DNA of 64,000 bases from Terriglobia bacterium (GTDB lineage Bacteria > Acidobacteriota > Polarisedimenticolia > Polarisedimenticolales > JAIQFR01). Each line of letters begins with the position of its first letter. Within the stretch, counting starts at the first letter, position 1. A program made the position numbers and the translations under genes. Where the stretch lies: positions 1 through 64,000 of the forward strand of contig JAIQFR010000010.1 of the NCBI GenBank assembly GCA_020073205.1, in the 5' to 3' direction. Shown here one piece after another: positions 35,865-44,206 of the stretch. Below the pieces are notes generated by a model that was not told where the DNA came from, did no database searches, and was given only the letters and a program-made list of their open reading frames with translations.

Positions 35865-37401
35865 GCAGCTCGCGCTGCTCCCGTCGCTGCTGACGGCGCA
35901 CGTGCAGCTCGTCCTCGCAGCGCTCCTCGCGGGGACGGCGATCGCGGTCCCCGCCGGCATCCTGGTGACCCGCGTGAAGCGGCTCGAGGCGCCGGTCCTC
36001 GCCGCTGCCGCGCTCGTCCAGACCATCCCGGCGCTGGCGCTGCTCGCCGTGATGGTGCCGCTCCTCGCCGCCCTCGGCCTGCCCGGGATCGGCTGGCTCC
36101 CGGCGCTGCTCGGTCTCGTCCTCTACAGCCTCCTTCCCATCCTGCGCAACACGGTGACCGGGCTCGCCGGCCTCGACCCCGCCATGATCGAGGCCGCTCG
36201 GGGCGTGGGCATGACGCCGGGCCAGCAGCTGCGCCTCGTCGAGCTGCCGCTCGCCCTTCCCGTGATCCTGGCGGGCGTGCGAACGGCGACGGTCTGGACC
36301 GTCGGGATGGCGACCCTCTCGACGCCGGTGGGGGCCCCCAGCCTCGGCAACTACATCTTCGGCGGCCTGCAGACCCGGAACCTGGACGCCGTCCTGGTCG
36401 GCTGCGTCTCGGCCGCCGCGCTCGCGCTCGTCCTCGACGGCCTCGTGCTGGCCGTCGCCCGCGGCTACGGGGAGCGTCGCCCGTGGCTCAAGCGGGTGGG
36501 CGGCGCGGGCCTCCTCGGCCTTCTGGCGTGGGCGGTGGCGGCCCTGCCGGGCGCCGGGCCGGCTGAGCGCCCCGTGCGCATCGGCGCCAAGCCGTTCACC
36601 GAGCAGGCCGTGCTCGCGGAAATCCTCGCCGCGAAGGTGCGTGGCGCCACCGGTTCGCCGGCGGAGGTCGTCTCCTCGCTTGGCTCGGCGGTGGCCTTCG
36701 ACGCCCTCGCGCGGGGCGAGATCGACGCCTACGTGGACTACACGGGGACGATCTGGGCGACCCTGATGAAGCGGCCCGGGGCGGGACCCGGCCGCGGCGC
36801 GCTGCTCGACGAAGTCCGCCTCTGGCTCGCGGAGACCCACGGCATGAGGCTCATCGCGAGGCTCGGCTTCGAGAACACCTACGCGTTCGCGCTGCGCCGC
36901 GAGCGGGCCGACGCGCTCGGCGTCCGCACGCTGAGCGGCCTCGTCCCCTTCGCGCGGCGGCTCAGGGCCGCGGGGGACTACGAGATCTGGGGGCGCGGCG
37001 AGTGGGCCTCGGTGCGCCGGACCTACGGGATCGACTTCGCGGAGCGGCGCAGCATGGACCCCTCTCTGATGTACGCGGCGATCGCGGCCGGCCAGGTGGA
37101 CGTGATCACCGCCTACTCGTCGGACGGCCGGATCGCGGCGTACGACCTGGTCACGCTCGAGGACGACCGCGGGGCGATCCCGCCGTACGACGCGGTGGTC
37201 CTGGCGAGCCGATCCTTCGCCCGTCGCCGGCCCGACGCGGTCGCGGCGCTGTCGTCGCTCGACGGGACGATCGACGTGGCCCGCATGCGCGGGCTCAACC
37301 GCGAGGTGGACGAGGCGGGGCGCAGTCCCAAGGCGGTCGCGGCGGAATTCCTCGGGCCGCCTGCGTCGCGGCCTACGACCGCGATTCCGCCGCCGCCTTG
37401 A
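35857..37401 (+). CDS. Fused permease/substrate-binding protein, EgtU-like
   Basis: 514 residues. The first 210 or so form the OpuCB-type permease with several helices and IEAARGVGMTPGQQLRLVELPLALPVILAGVRTATVWTVG. A linker helix leads to an OpuAC-type binding domain (from about 235) with IGAKPFTEQAVLAEILA, YVDYTGT, LGFENTYAFALR, YSSDGRI and LEDDRGAIPPYDAVVL. This fusion is the architecture of EgtU, the ergothioneine importer; choline and carnitine OpuC paralogues share it. Ligand is assigned by context. The 3' end overlaps the convergent transglutaminase gene by 29 bp. Confidence 0.88.
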   Translation: MGEQLALLPSLLTAHVQLVLAALLAGTAIAVPAGILVTRVKRLEAPVLAAAALVQTIPALALLAVMVPLLAALGLPGIGWLPALLGLVLYSLLPILRNTVTGLAGLDPAMIEAARGVGMTPGQQLRLVELPLALPVILAGVRTATVWTVGMATLSTPVGAPSLGNYIFGGLQTRNLDAVLVGCVSAAALALVLDGLVLAVARGYGERRPWLKRVGGAGLLGLLAWAVAALPGAGPAERPVRIGAKPFTEQAVLAEILAAKVRGATGSPAEVVSSLGSAVAFDALARGEIDAYVDYTGTIWATLMKRPGAGPGRGALLDEVRLWLAETHGMRLIARLGFENTYAFALRRERADALGVRTLSGLVPFARRLRAAGDYEIWGRGEWASVRRTYGIDFAERRSMDPSLMYAAIAAGQVDVITAYSSDGRIAAYDLVTLEDDRGAIPPYDAVVLASRSFARRRPDAVAALSSLDGTIDVARMRGLNREVDEAGRSPKAVAAEFLGPPASRPTTAIPPPP

Positions 37402-38395
37402 CCGCCGCGCGATCCTGGAACGTGAACTTCCTCCCGATCTCCTTGAACGGCGCGCCGTCCACCTCGGCGTACGGGTAGACGAAGTAGTTGAGCGGAGGAC
37501 CGGCCTCCCTCGGGTCGAGGACGATGTCCCGGCCGGTGCTCAGCTGAACCCGGTTCTCGTCGTGCGCGCCGAAGAAGTACTCCTTCTTGTCGGGACGCTT
37601 GGCGGCCTCCGAGGCGTCCACCGGGACCCAGCCGTACCCGCTCAGGAAGAACTCCGCCCAGCAGTGGTAGCCCGGGATCTCCCCCTCGCCGCGCTTTTCG
37701 GGAAGCGGGAAGCCGATGGAGAAGCGCGCGGGAATGCCCACCGCGCGGCAGAGGCCGATGAACAGGGCGTGGAAGTCGGTGCAGTTGCCGCGCTTGGCGT
37801 CGCAGGCCCAGAGGATGTCGCCGTTCCCCCAGCCGGTGCCCGACTTGTCGTACCTCATGTTGGCGACCACGTAGTCGTAGATCGCGCGCGCCTTCTCGAG
37901 GTCGGACGTCTTCCCCGCGGTGATCTCGGACGCGAGACCGTGGATCCTCTCGTTCAAGGGGACCAGGCGGTCGGCCGCCAGGTACCGAGAGGGGACCTCC
38001 TTCGCGGACGGGCCGCTCTTCCCGGCCTTGTCGAAGTCCCGCCGGACGTATTCCCTGCGCGTCACGTCGAACGAGACGTCGATCTCGAACGAGGGCTTCG
38101 CGGGGTGATCGACCTCGACGTAGAGGGTCGTGTTGCCGTATTCCGGGTCTTTCGTGACCCGGGTCGGGTACGGGCAGCGCACGCTGATGTGGGAGATCTC
38201 CTGGTGGGCGTCGCTCCCGGGGTAGGGGAGCCAGACCGCGACCTTCTTCGCGCCCTCCGGGATGTCGTTGAGCGCCGCCGTGTAGGTGAAGTGGAAGCTA
38301 CGCTCCGCGGGCCGGTCCGAGGCCGCCGCGAGAGCGAGCGCGGCGAAGAGCGCCGCGCCGAGAGAGACGAGAACCCACCGCCGCGGATGAGCCAT
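37373..38395 (-). CDS. Secreted transglutaminase-like protease-fold protein
   Basis: 340 residues from the ATG at 38395, which has a GGAGGGGAAAG ribosome site. A signal peptide (RRWVLVSLGAALFAALALAAASD) is followed by a beta-rich domain of about 150 residues and then a transglutaminase-like core. The catalytic triad is visible as Cys in RGNCTDFHALFIGLCRAVGIPAR, His in GYHCWAEFF and Asp in WVPVDASEA. Such proteins cleave or cross-link amide bonds outside the cell membrane; the target is unknown. Confidence 0.88.
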   Translation of the reverse strand: MAHPRRWVLVSLGAALFAALALAAASDRPAERSFHFTYTAALNDIPEGAKKVAVWLPYPGSDAHQEISHISVRCPYPTRVTKDPEYGNTTLYVEVDHPAKPSFEIDVSFDVTRREYVRRDFDKAGKSGPSAKEVPSRYLAADRLVPLNERIHGLASEITAGKTSDLEKARAIYDYVVANMRYDKSGTGWGNGDILWACDAKRGNCTDFHALFIGLCRAVGIPARFSIGFPLPEKRGEGEIPGYHCWAEFFLSGYGWVPVDASEAAKRPDKKEYFFGAHDENRVQLSTGRDIVLDPREAGPPLNYFVYPYAEVDGAPFKEIGRKFTFQDRAAVKAAAESRS

Positions 38396-38561
38396 GCGCT
38401 TTCCCCTCCGTCGATCGAGCGAACACTCGTTTCTAGCACGGAAGCTGCGGGCGCTCAAACCGGCCGTCCCGGCCGGCGCGCGAAAGCTCACAGCGGGTCT
38501 CGGGGTATGCTGGGGCCCCGGGGACGGTCCTTCCCTGGCATCACGCGGAGTCACCCGACGG

Positions 38562-40121
38562 ATGCACCCCTCACGCGACACCGCTCGCGGCGAGGCGCTC
38601 CTGGCGCGCCACGAGCAGCTCTGCTTCACGCGGGCGTTCCCGCGGAATGCGGCCGAGCTCGAGCGCGCCCTCCGCGAGCTTCAGGGATTCGAGCGGCGCG
38701 CGCGTCCGTTTCGCGACGAGCTCGAGAACACCGGCATCGCGGGGTCGGTCTACCGCTACCCTTACAACCACCGGATGGCCCGCTGGCTGGCCGCGCGCTA
38801 TGGGCCCGCGGTGGAGATCGACTGGGCGGCCTACAAGCGCCATCGCTGGGACGACCTGGCCGCGATGCTCTCGCTCTGCACCGCATGGGCCGAGAGCGAG
38901 GGGCTCGACGACGACGACGTTCCTTCCTGGGACTGGGTCGAGCGCGCGCGGCGGGGGAGCCGGAAGACCGCGCTGCGCTGGATCCTGGACGCGCTCGCCC
39001 GCCGACCGCTCGGGGAGCCGCTGGCGTCGCACCTCTACGAGTCCGCCAACCTGCCGCTCGTGTGGGACCTCGCGGGCTGCCGCGACAGCGTCACGCACGC
39101 GAGGCTTCCCGTGCGGCGAGTCTTCTACCATCGCGCCCTGATCCGGGAGCGGCCGGACGACTTCGCCGCCGCGGTGCGGCAACCCGCCCGCCCGCTCACG
39201 CGGCTCGCCCCCGCGCGAGCCCTCAGGATCATCGACGCGGCGCGCGCAGCGCTCAGCCAGCGCGAGCGCGAGTTCCACGTGATCGTGCACGGCAACCCCG
39301 AAGAGGTCTACCGCTTCGACGCGGGGCGCGGCCTCGAGATCTACGTCATCGGCCTCTGGCGTCCGCTCCGGCTCACGCTGGAGGCGGACTACGGCGCGCT
39401 CCTGGTGAAGAACGGAGTCCCGGTCGGCTACGGGTACGCGGCGCTGCTCTTCGACCGGGCGGACATCGCGATCAACATCTTCCCGACCTACCGCGCCGGC
39501 GAGTCGCCCCACGCGTTCGTGGGGTTCGCGGCGCTGTTCCACCACCACTTCGGGCAGCGGAAGCTGGTGATGCGCCGCTACCAGCTCGGGTTCAGGAACC
39601 CCGAGGGGATCGAGGCCGGCTCCTTCTGGTTCTACTACAAGCTGGGCTTCCGTCCGGTGGACGCCGCGGTGCGCGCCGAGGCCGAGGCCGAGGCGGCCCG
39701 GCTCCGAAGGCGGCCGGGGACGCGGTCCGGCCCGGCGACGCTGAGGCGGCTCGCGCGGAGCGATCTTCTGCTGTCCCTCGACGGCACGCCCGCCGAGCGG
39801 TTCCGCGAGGTCGAGGTGAAGCGCGTGGGCCTGGCGGTGACACGGATGATCGAGCGTCGCTTCGCGGGGGATCGCGGGCGCGCGTTGGCGGCGTTGGCCC
39901 GGAAGGTCGGCGGTCTCCTGGGCATCCCGCAGGCCAGGGCGGAAGCGCTGCGCATGACCCCGGTCGCCGCGCTCGTTCCCGATCTGGCCCGGTGGCCGGT
40001 CGAGGATCGCAAGCGCCTCGCCGCCGTACTGAAGGCCAAGGAGGCCCGGCGCGAGATCGAGTACGTGCGCGCGATGCGGCGCGCGCCGCGCTTCGAGCGA
40101 TTCCTCGCCGGGCTCAGGTGA
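38562..40121 (+). CDS. Conserved-looking protein of unknown function, 519 residues
   Basis: I do not recognise a named family. The ATG at 38562 is the first clear start in frame. The protein is soluble and rich in Arg and aromatic residues. A middle region (EIYVIGLWRPLRLTLEADYGALLVKNGVPVGYGYAALLF ... NIFPTYRAGESPHAFVGFAALF ... YQLGFRNPEGIEAGSFWFYYKLGFRPVD) has a strand-helix rhythm that recalls an acyltransferase (GNAT-like) fold. That is only a suggestion. The C-terminal 150 residues are helical and basic. It stands alone. Confidence 0.7.
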   Translation: MHPSRDTARGEALLARHEQLCFTRAFPRNAAELERALRELQGFERRARPFRDELENTGIAGSVYRYPYNHRMARWLAARYGPAVEIDWAAYKRHRWDDLAAMLSLCTAWAESEGLDDDDVPSWDWVERARRGSRKTALRWILDALARRPLGEPLASHLYESANLPLVWDLAGCRDSVTHARLPVRRVFYHRALIRERPDDFAAAVRQPARPLTRLAPARALRIIDAARAALSQREREFHVIVHGNPEEVYRFDAGRGLEIYVIGLWRPLRLTLEADYGALLVKNGVPVGYGYAALLFDRADIAINIFPTYRAGESPHAFVGFAALFHHHFGQRKLVMRRYQLGFRNPEGIEAGSFWFYYKLGFRPVDAAVRAEAEAEAARLRRRPGTRSGPATLRRLARSDLLLSLDGTPAERFREVEVKRVGLAVTRMIERRFAGDRGRALAALARKVGGLLGIPQARAEALRMTPVAALVPDLARWPVEDRKRLAAVLKAKEARREIEYVRAMRRAPRFERFLAGLR

Positions 40122-40145
40122 GCCGACGGAGTGGAACGGTCGGGG

Positions 40146-41333
40146 TCAGGACGACGCCGGCTTCTCGAACCGGGAGCCCTCGATCGGCACGTTCTGCTGG
40201 ACGTCGTCCACCCGGATCTCGAACCGGCCCGAGGGGCGCGAGATCGCCCACCTGTACGGAATCTTGACCCCGTCGGCGTCCCGGTAGTCCGCGTAGTCGA
40301 TCCGGGTCGGGCTGCGGCCGAGGATCGTCTCGGAGTACCGCATCATCCGCACGAGGAGCCCCGACTCAGCGTCGAACCAGAGGTCGACGGGAGGCCGCCC
40401 CTCGTTCATCGCGATCACGTGGTTGGCGTCGCGGCCCTCGATCTTCTCGGGCCGCACGACCTTGAACTCCTTGAACATCGCCTTGAGGTGGGACGGGAGG
40501 CGCATGTCCGCGTCGAGACGCGCCGCCTCGCTCTCGGCGGCCGACATGTCGCGCGCCGGGCGGCCGCTGTTCCCGAGCCAACCCGCCTTGCCGTCGAAGG
40601 CGGTGAGGCTGTCGCCCCTCGGCGTGTGCACGATGGAGATCCTCTTGTCGGGGGCCTGGGCGTACACCTCGATGGGCATCTCGGCCGGGCCGAACCCGGA
40701 CATCCTTCCCTTCTGGACGCGGCTCGTGATCTTCTCGAGCGCCTCGCCTCCGCCGACGGCCGCCAGGTACCTGTCGAGGACCGCGCCGGCGGCCGGGAGC
40801 TCGGGGGCCTTCGCCTCGGGCGAGCCCTCCTCGGGCTCCCTCGGCAGGTTCGGGTCGAAGACGGCCGGTATCGCCACCGGTTTCGACTCGCCGCGGTGGC
40901 AGGAGTTGCAGGTGACCTCGCGCTTCCCTTCGAAGCTGTCCCGGTTGATCGCCTGCGTCATCGAGATCATCTTCCGCGCGGTCAGCTTCTCCTTCTTGTC
41001 GTCCTTCTCGTTGGCGCGCTCCACGTGGCAAAACTCGCATTCCACGCCGAGGGACGCCGCGATGAACTGCATCGTCGGGACCACCTCGTCCGCAGGGTAC
41101 CCCTTGAGGACCTGGATGTTCTTGAAGTACGCCTCGGCCTTCTCCTCGTGGGTGGGAGGCCTGGGCGGCGGTCCCGTGCGCGGCGGCGCCCCGCCGGGAG
41201 GGGCGGGAACCGGGGCCTGGGGGGCCTGGGAGCGCGGGGACTCCGCCGCCGCCGCGAGGACCGCGACGATGGCGCCGGCCCCGAGGGCCGCCATCAGGAC
41301 GGGGACGAGACGGGCTAGACGGCTCGTGGTCAT
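40146..41333 (-). CDS. Two-haem c-type cytochrome, reaction-centre cytochrome-like
   Basis: 395 residues from the ATG at 41333. The N-terminal signal/anchor (LVPVLMAALGAGAIVAVLAAAAE) is followed by a proline-rich linker. The haem domain has CEFCH (99-103) and CNSCH (142-146), with YFKNIQVLKGYPADEVVPTMQFIAASLGVEC before them. This is the pattern of the acidobacterial proteins annotated as photosynthetic reaction-centre cytochrome c subunit-like, which need no photosynthesis. The C-terminal 220 residues are a beta-rich LolA-like domain (VDLWFDAESGLLVRMMRYSET). It is probably periplasmic electron transfer with an unknown partner. Confidence 0.85.
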   Translation of the reverse strand: MTTSRLARLVPVLMAALGAGAIVAVLAAAAESPRSQAPQAPVPAPPGGAPPRTGPPPRPPTHEEKAEAYFKNIQVLKGYPADEVVPTMQFIAASLGVECEFCHVERANEKDDKKEKLTARKMISMTQAINRDSFEGKREVTCNSCHRGESKPVAIPAVFDPNLPREPEEGSPEAKAPELPAAGAVLDRYLAAVGGGEALEKITSRVQKGRMSGFGPAEMPIEVYAQAPDKRISIVHTPRGDSLTAFDGKAGWLGNSGRPARDMSAAESEAARLDADMRLPSHLKAMFKEFKVVRPEKIEGRDANHVIAMNEGRPPVDLWFDAESGLLVRMMRYSETILGRSPTRIDYADYRDADGVKIPYRWAISRPSGRFEIRVDDVQQNVPIEGSRFEKPASS

Positions 41334-41386
41334 CGAGGAGGTCCTCCAACGGGGAACCTCGATTCTACACGACCGCGGCTCGTCGT

Positions 41387-41429
41387 TTGTCAATCGGTCG
41401 GCAGAGCGGTAAAGAAGACCGATCGACAA
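41387..41429 (+). promoter_or_regulatory. Promoter wrapped in a long inverted repeat, upstream of Cys-rich peptide 1
   Basis: TTGTCA (41387-41392) and TAAAGA (41410-41415) are 17 bp apart and face the 57-residue peptide gene. The -35 lies in the left arm of an inverted repeat, TTGTCAATCGGTC (41387-41399), with the right arm GACCGATCGACAA (41417-41429) just past the -10. 12 of 13 pairs match. A repressor site is likely. Confidence 0.6.
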
Positions 41430-41455
41430 TCGCAACCGAACGAGGAGGACCTCGC

Positions 41456-41629
41456 ATGCGCAAGAAGCTCGCCGTCCTGATGTTCGTCCTGGCAGCCGTC
41501 GTCGGGACCTCGGCTCTCACCACGAGGGTGGCCGCCGAGACCAAGTGCCCCAGGGGATCGCACCTGATCACCTGTCCCACAGGCAGTTGGTGTTGCCCCA
41601 ACAACGCCTTCTGCGTCTGCTTCCCATAG
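41456..41629 (+). CDS. Small secreted cysteine-rich peptide 1 (57 residues)
   Basis: The ATG at 41456 has a GAGGAGGACC ribosome site. Residues 1 to about 27 are a signal peptide ([19 protein letters not shown]). The mature part of about 30 residues has six cysteines in the order C-x8-C-x5-CC-x5-C-x-C ([25 protein letters not shown]). The GSWCCP block recalls granulin-type half-modules, but similarity over so few residues may be chance. No known family is recognised. The gene is followed by a cysteine synthase and has its own strong promoter. Confidence 0.75.
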   Translation: MRKKLAVLMFVLAAVVGTSALTTRVAAETKCPRGSHLITCPTGSWCCPNNAFCVCFP

Positions 41630-41736
41630 CAGCGACCGTCAGCTGGCGTCTTCCGTCGGGGATCTCGCTTCCGTCCGCGACCGCGGACGGAGGCGAGGTC
41701 CCGCGAGGCGGTACCGTCGGGCCGGCCGCCGTTTGC

Positions 41737-41760
41737 TATACTCCACGCCGGAGAGGGAGG
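41737..41760 (+). promoter_or_regulatory. Candidate -10 box and ribosome site for the cysteine synthase gene
   Basis: TATACT (41737-41742) is followed at 41751-41760 by GAGAGGGAGG, a strong ribosome-binding sequence. No ATG, GTG or TTG follows in the coding frame; ATC at 41770 is at the right distance (9 nt). The -35 region is poor. Confidence 0.5.
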
Positions 41761-41769
41761 TCCGCGCCC

Positions 41770-42918
41770 ATCGACTCCATCCCGGTTCCCGCCTCGGCCG
41801 AGATCGTCCGGCGCTTCTCCGGCATCTCCCACCTGGTCGGCAACACCCCGCTGCTCGCCATCGAGGTCACGTACGCCGGCAAGGAGCGCGTGATCTACGC
41901 GAAGGCGGAGTACCTCAACCTCACGGGGAGCATCAAGGACCGGATGGCGCTCCACATCCTGCGCCAGGGGTACGAGCGCGGCGTCCTAGCCCCGGACTGC
42001 CCGATCGTCGAGGCCACCAGCGGCAACACCGGGATCTCGTTCGCCGCCATCGGGCGGGCGATCGGCCACCCGGTGACGATCTTCATGCCCGACTGGATGA
42101 GCCAGGAGCGGGTCGCGCTCATCCGCAGCCTGGGGGCCGAGATCGTCCTGGTCAGCAAGGAGCAGGGCGGCTTCCTGGGATGCATCCGCCTGGCCCAGGA
42201 GTCGGCGGCGCGCCATCCCGGAACGTTCCTCCCCCGGCAGTTCTCGAACGACGACAACGTGGACGCCCACGCGACGAGCACCGGCCCGGAGATCTGGTGG
42301 CAGATGCAGTTCCACTACCGGCGGCCCGACGCGTTCGTCGCCGGCGTCGGCACCGGCGGAACGGTGATGGGGGTCGGCCGGTTCCTGCGCGGGAAGGCTC
42401 CCGGCATCAAGCTGCATCCGATCGAGCCCGCCAACTCGCCGACCCTCTCCACGGGCTGCAAGGTCGGGAAGCACCGGATCCAGGGGATCTCCGACGAGTT
42501 CATCCCGCCGATCGTGGACCTCGCCCGGCTCGATCGGGTGGTGAGCGTCGACGACGGCGACGCGATCCTGATGGCGCAGCGGCTCGCGCGCGAGCTCGGC
42601 CTCGGCGTCGGCATCTCCTCGGGGGCCAACTTCATCGGGGCGCTGGAAGTTCAGAGCCAGCTCGGGCCCGACTCGGTGGTCGTGACCGTCTTTCCCGACG
42701 ACAACAAGAAGTACCTCAGCACGGCCCTGCTCGAGAAGGAGCCGGAGCGCGACGGCTTCCTGTCCCCTCGCGTGACCCTGAGGCGCTACGAGGCGTTCAA
42801 GCGGGTCTGCAACACCTGCTGCGACCCCGCCGAGTGCGCCGAGACGCCGCCCGCCGGTTTCGTCGCAGACTGGGAGCCGCTCCCGAGCTGTCCCCGCCCG
42901 CGGCGAGGGTCCCCGTAA
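41770..42918 (+). CDS. PLP-dependent cysteine synthase family protein
   Basis: 382 residues if translation begins at the ATC at 41770. The family motifs are complete: [12 protein letters not shown], the PLP lysine in [10 protein letters not shown], substrate loop [10 protein letters not shown], phosphate loop [10 protein letters not shown] and GISSGANF. The C-terminal tail is unusual, with a cysteine cluster [11 protein letters not shown]. It would make cysteine from O-acetylserine or a similar activated serine. There is no canonical start codon between 41545 and the GNTP motif that has a ribosome site. The gene sits between two cysteine-rich peptide genes. Confidence 0.85.
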   Translation: MDSIPVPASAEIVRRFSGISHLVGNTPLLAIEVTYAGKERVIYAKAEYLNLTGSIKDRMALHILRQGYERGVLAPDCPIVEATSGNTGISFAAIGRAIGHPVTIFMPDWMSQERVALIRSLGAEIVLVSKEQGGFLGCIRLAQESAARHPGTFLPRQFSNDDNVDAHATSTGPEIWWQMQFHYRRPDAFVAGVGTGGTVMGVGRFLRGKAPGIKLHPIEPANSPTLSTGCKVGKHRIQGISDEFIPPIVDLARLDRVVSVDDGDAILMAQRLARELGLGVGISSGANFIGALEVQSQLGPDSVVVTVFPDDNKKYLSTALLEKEPERDGFLSPRVTLRRYEAFKRVCNTCCDPAECAETPPAGFVADWEPLPSCPRPRRGSP

Positions 42919-43004
42919 TCCGGCGACCCCCGAATTCCCACCTTGACGACGGCCCCGGCACGGCAACGCCGGGCCGGGACCGCCCCTGACGGGACCGTGC
43001 CGTC

Positions 43005-43202
43005 CTACGTCTTGCAGCCGGGGATCGGAGCGCAGCTCGGGCACCTGAAACAGGACCCGGACACCAGCTTGTAGCAGGGCGGACAGCCGTAGATGGGAGT
43101 GCAGAACAGGCAGGCGTAGGCCTTGGGCGGCGGGATCAACAGGGCCAGGGTGCCCAGGGCCATCGCCAGCAACAGTGCAGCCCCGAAGGCTCGTCTTCTC
43201 AT
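43005..43202 (-). CDS. Small secreted cysteine-rich peptide 2 (65 residues)
   Basis: The ATG at 43202 has a GGAAGGAGGAGAG ribosome site and an N17 sigma-70-like promoter. The signal peptide is FGAALLLAMALGTLALLIPPPKAYA. The mature part of about 36 residues has eight cysteines: C-x2-C-x5-C-x2-C-x7-C-x2-C-x2-C-x5-C. Two related loops, CTPIYGC and CAPIPGC, suggest an internal duplication. The CxxC pairs could hold metal or form disulfides. It matches no family I know. It converges on the cysteine synthase gene. Confidence 0.75.
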   Translation of the reverse strand: MRRRAFGAALLLAMALGTLALLIPPPKAYACLFCTPIYGCPPCYKLVSGSCFRCPSCAPIPGCKT

Positions 43203-43258
43203 ACCGTCTCTCCTCCTTCCGCCGGGTGGGTACGAGAGCCCCCCGGCACGCTCGAGCG

Positions 43259-43287
43259 AAAGTACGGTGGTGGCCCGGCGGCGTCAA
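43259..43287 (-). promoter_or_regulatory. Promoter of Cys-rich peptide 2
   Basis: On the minus strand TTGACG (43287-43282) and TACTTT (43264-43259) are spaced exactly 17 bp. The start of transcription would lie near 43252, leaving a leader of about 50 nt. Confidence 0.55.
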
Positions 43288-43452
43288 ACGGCGGGGCATG
43301 GGGATTCCATGACCTAATTCACCATCGTCGGCGACGGCGGTCGGGCTCGTCTAGAATCTCCTCATCGGCGTAGACGCGTGAGACGGATTTTCCGGGCAGG
43401 CATGTTCATGCGACAGGACGTTCGGCCGATCCCGTGGGATGACTGAGAGGTC

Positions 43453-44133
43453 ATGAGCGAAGCGCTTCGCGTGGTGATCACCGAGGACGACCGCCTCTAC
43501 CGCGAGGGTCTCGAGACGCTCCTGTCCGCGGAGCCGGACGTCGAGATCGCCGGCGTGTTCCCGCAGCCGGCGGGCCTGCTGGAGGCGGCGCGGGCCGCCG
43601 CAGAGAGCGCCGGCGAAGGCCGTTGGGACATCGCCGTGATGGACATCGAGATGCCGGGGATGAACGGCATCGAAGCCACGAGGGAGCTCAAGCGGATCCT
43701 CCCGGAAGTGGGCGTCGTCATCCTCACCGTCTTCGAGGAGTCGGTGAAGATCCTGGAAGCGATCTGTGCCGGGGCCGACGGGTACCTGCTCAAGACCGCG
43801 GGGCCGGGGGAGATCATCGAGCAGCTCCGGCTGGTCGCGGCCGGCGGCTCGCCGCTCACTCCGGGCGTGGCGCGGACCGTCGTCGGCCTGCTGCGGCGCT
43901 TCAGCGAGCGCGTCGAGCCGAGCCTCGCGGCGGTCCCGCCCGTCGAGCTGAGCGACCGCGAGCTGGCGGTGATCCGGGGACTCGCCCGGGGGCTCTCCTA
44001 CAAGCAGGTCGCCGCCGACCTCGAGATCTCCATCGACTCGGTGCGAAGCTACGTCAGGCGGCTCTACCGGAAGCTGCGCGTCCACAGCGTGACCGAGGCG
44101 ATCCTCCGCGCGATGAAGAGCGGACTCGTCTGA
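43453..44133 (+). CDS. NarL/LuxR-type response regulator
   Basis: 226 residues. The receiver domain (about 5-125) has the acidic pair in ITEDDRLY, the phospho-accepting Asp in VMDIEMPG and the Lys in YLLKTAG. The C-terminal LuxR helix-turn-helix is LSDRELAVIRGLARGLSYKQVAADLEISIDSVRSYVRRLYRKL. No histidine kinase is adjacent. It precedes an ABC transporter pair by 73 bp on the same strand and may control it (inference). Confidence 0.93.
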   Translation: MSEALRVVITEDDRLYREGLETLLSAEPDVEIAGVFPQPAGLLEAARAAAESAGEGRWDIAVMDIEMPGMNGIEATRELKRILPEVGVVILTVFEESVKILEAICAGADGYLLKTAGPGEIIEQLRLVAAGGSPLTPGVARTVVGLLRRFSERVEPSLAAVPPVELSDRELAVIRGLARGLSYKQVAADLEISIDSVRSYVRRLYRKLRVHSVTEAILRAMKSGLV

Positions 44134-44206
44134 CCGGTAGCGAACCTCCGGCGCGCCCGTCGCGTACCATCTCCGGCGGCGATCCCGCCTCGGAGGCCCA
44201 TCGACG

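Noticed and set aside
31773-37401. Complete classical ergothioneine operon (egtABCDE)
   Set aside because: Only EgtD and an EgtB-like protein are present; egtA, egtC and egtE are absent and SenB is present, so a selenoneine-type reading is preferred.
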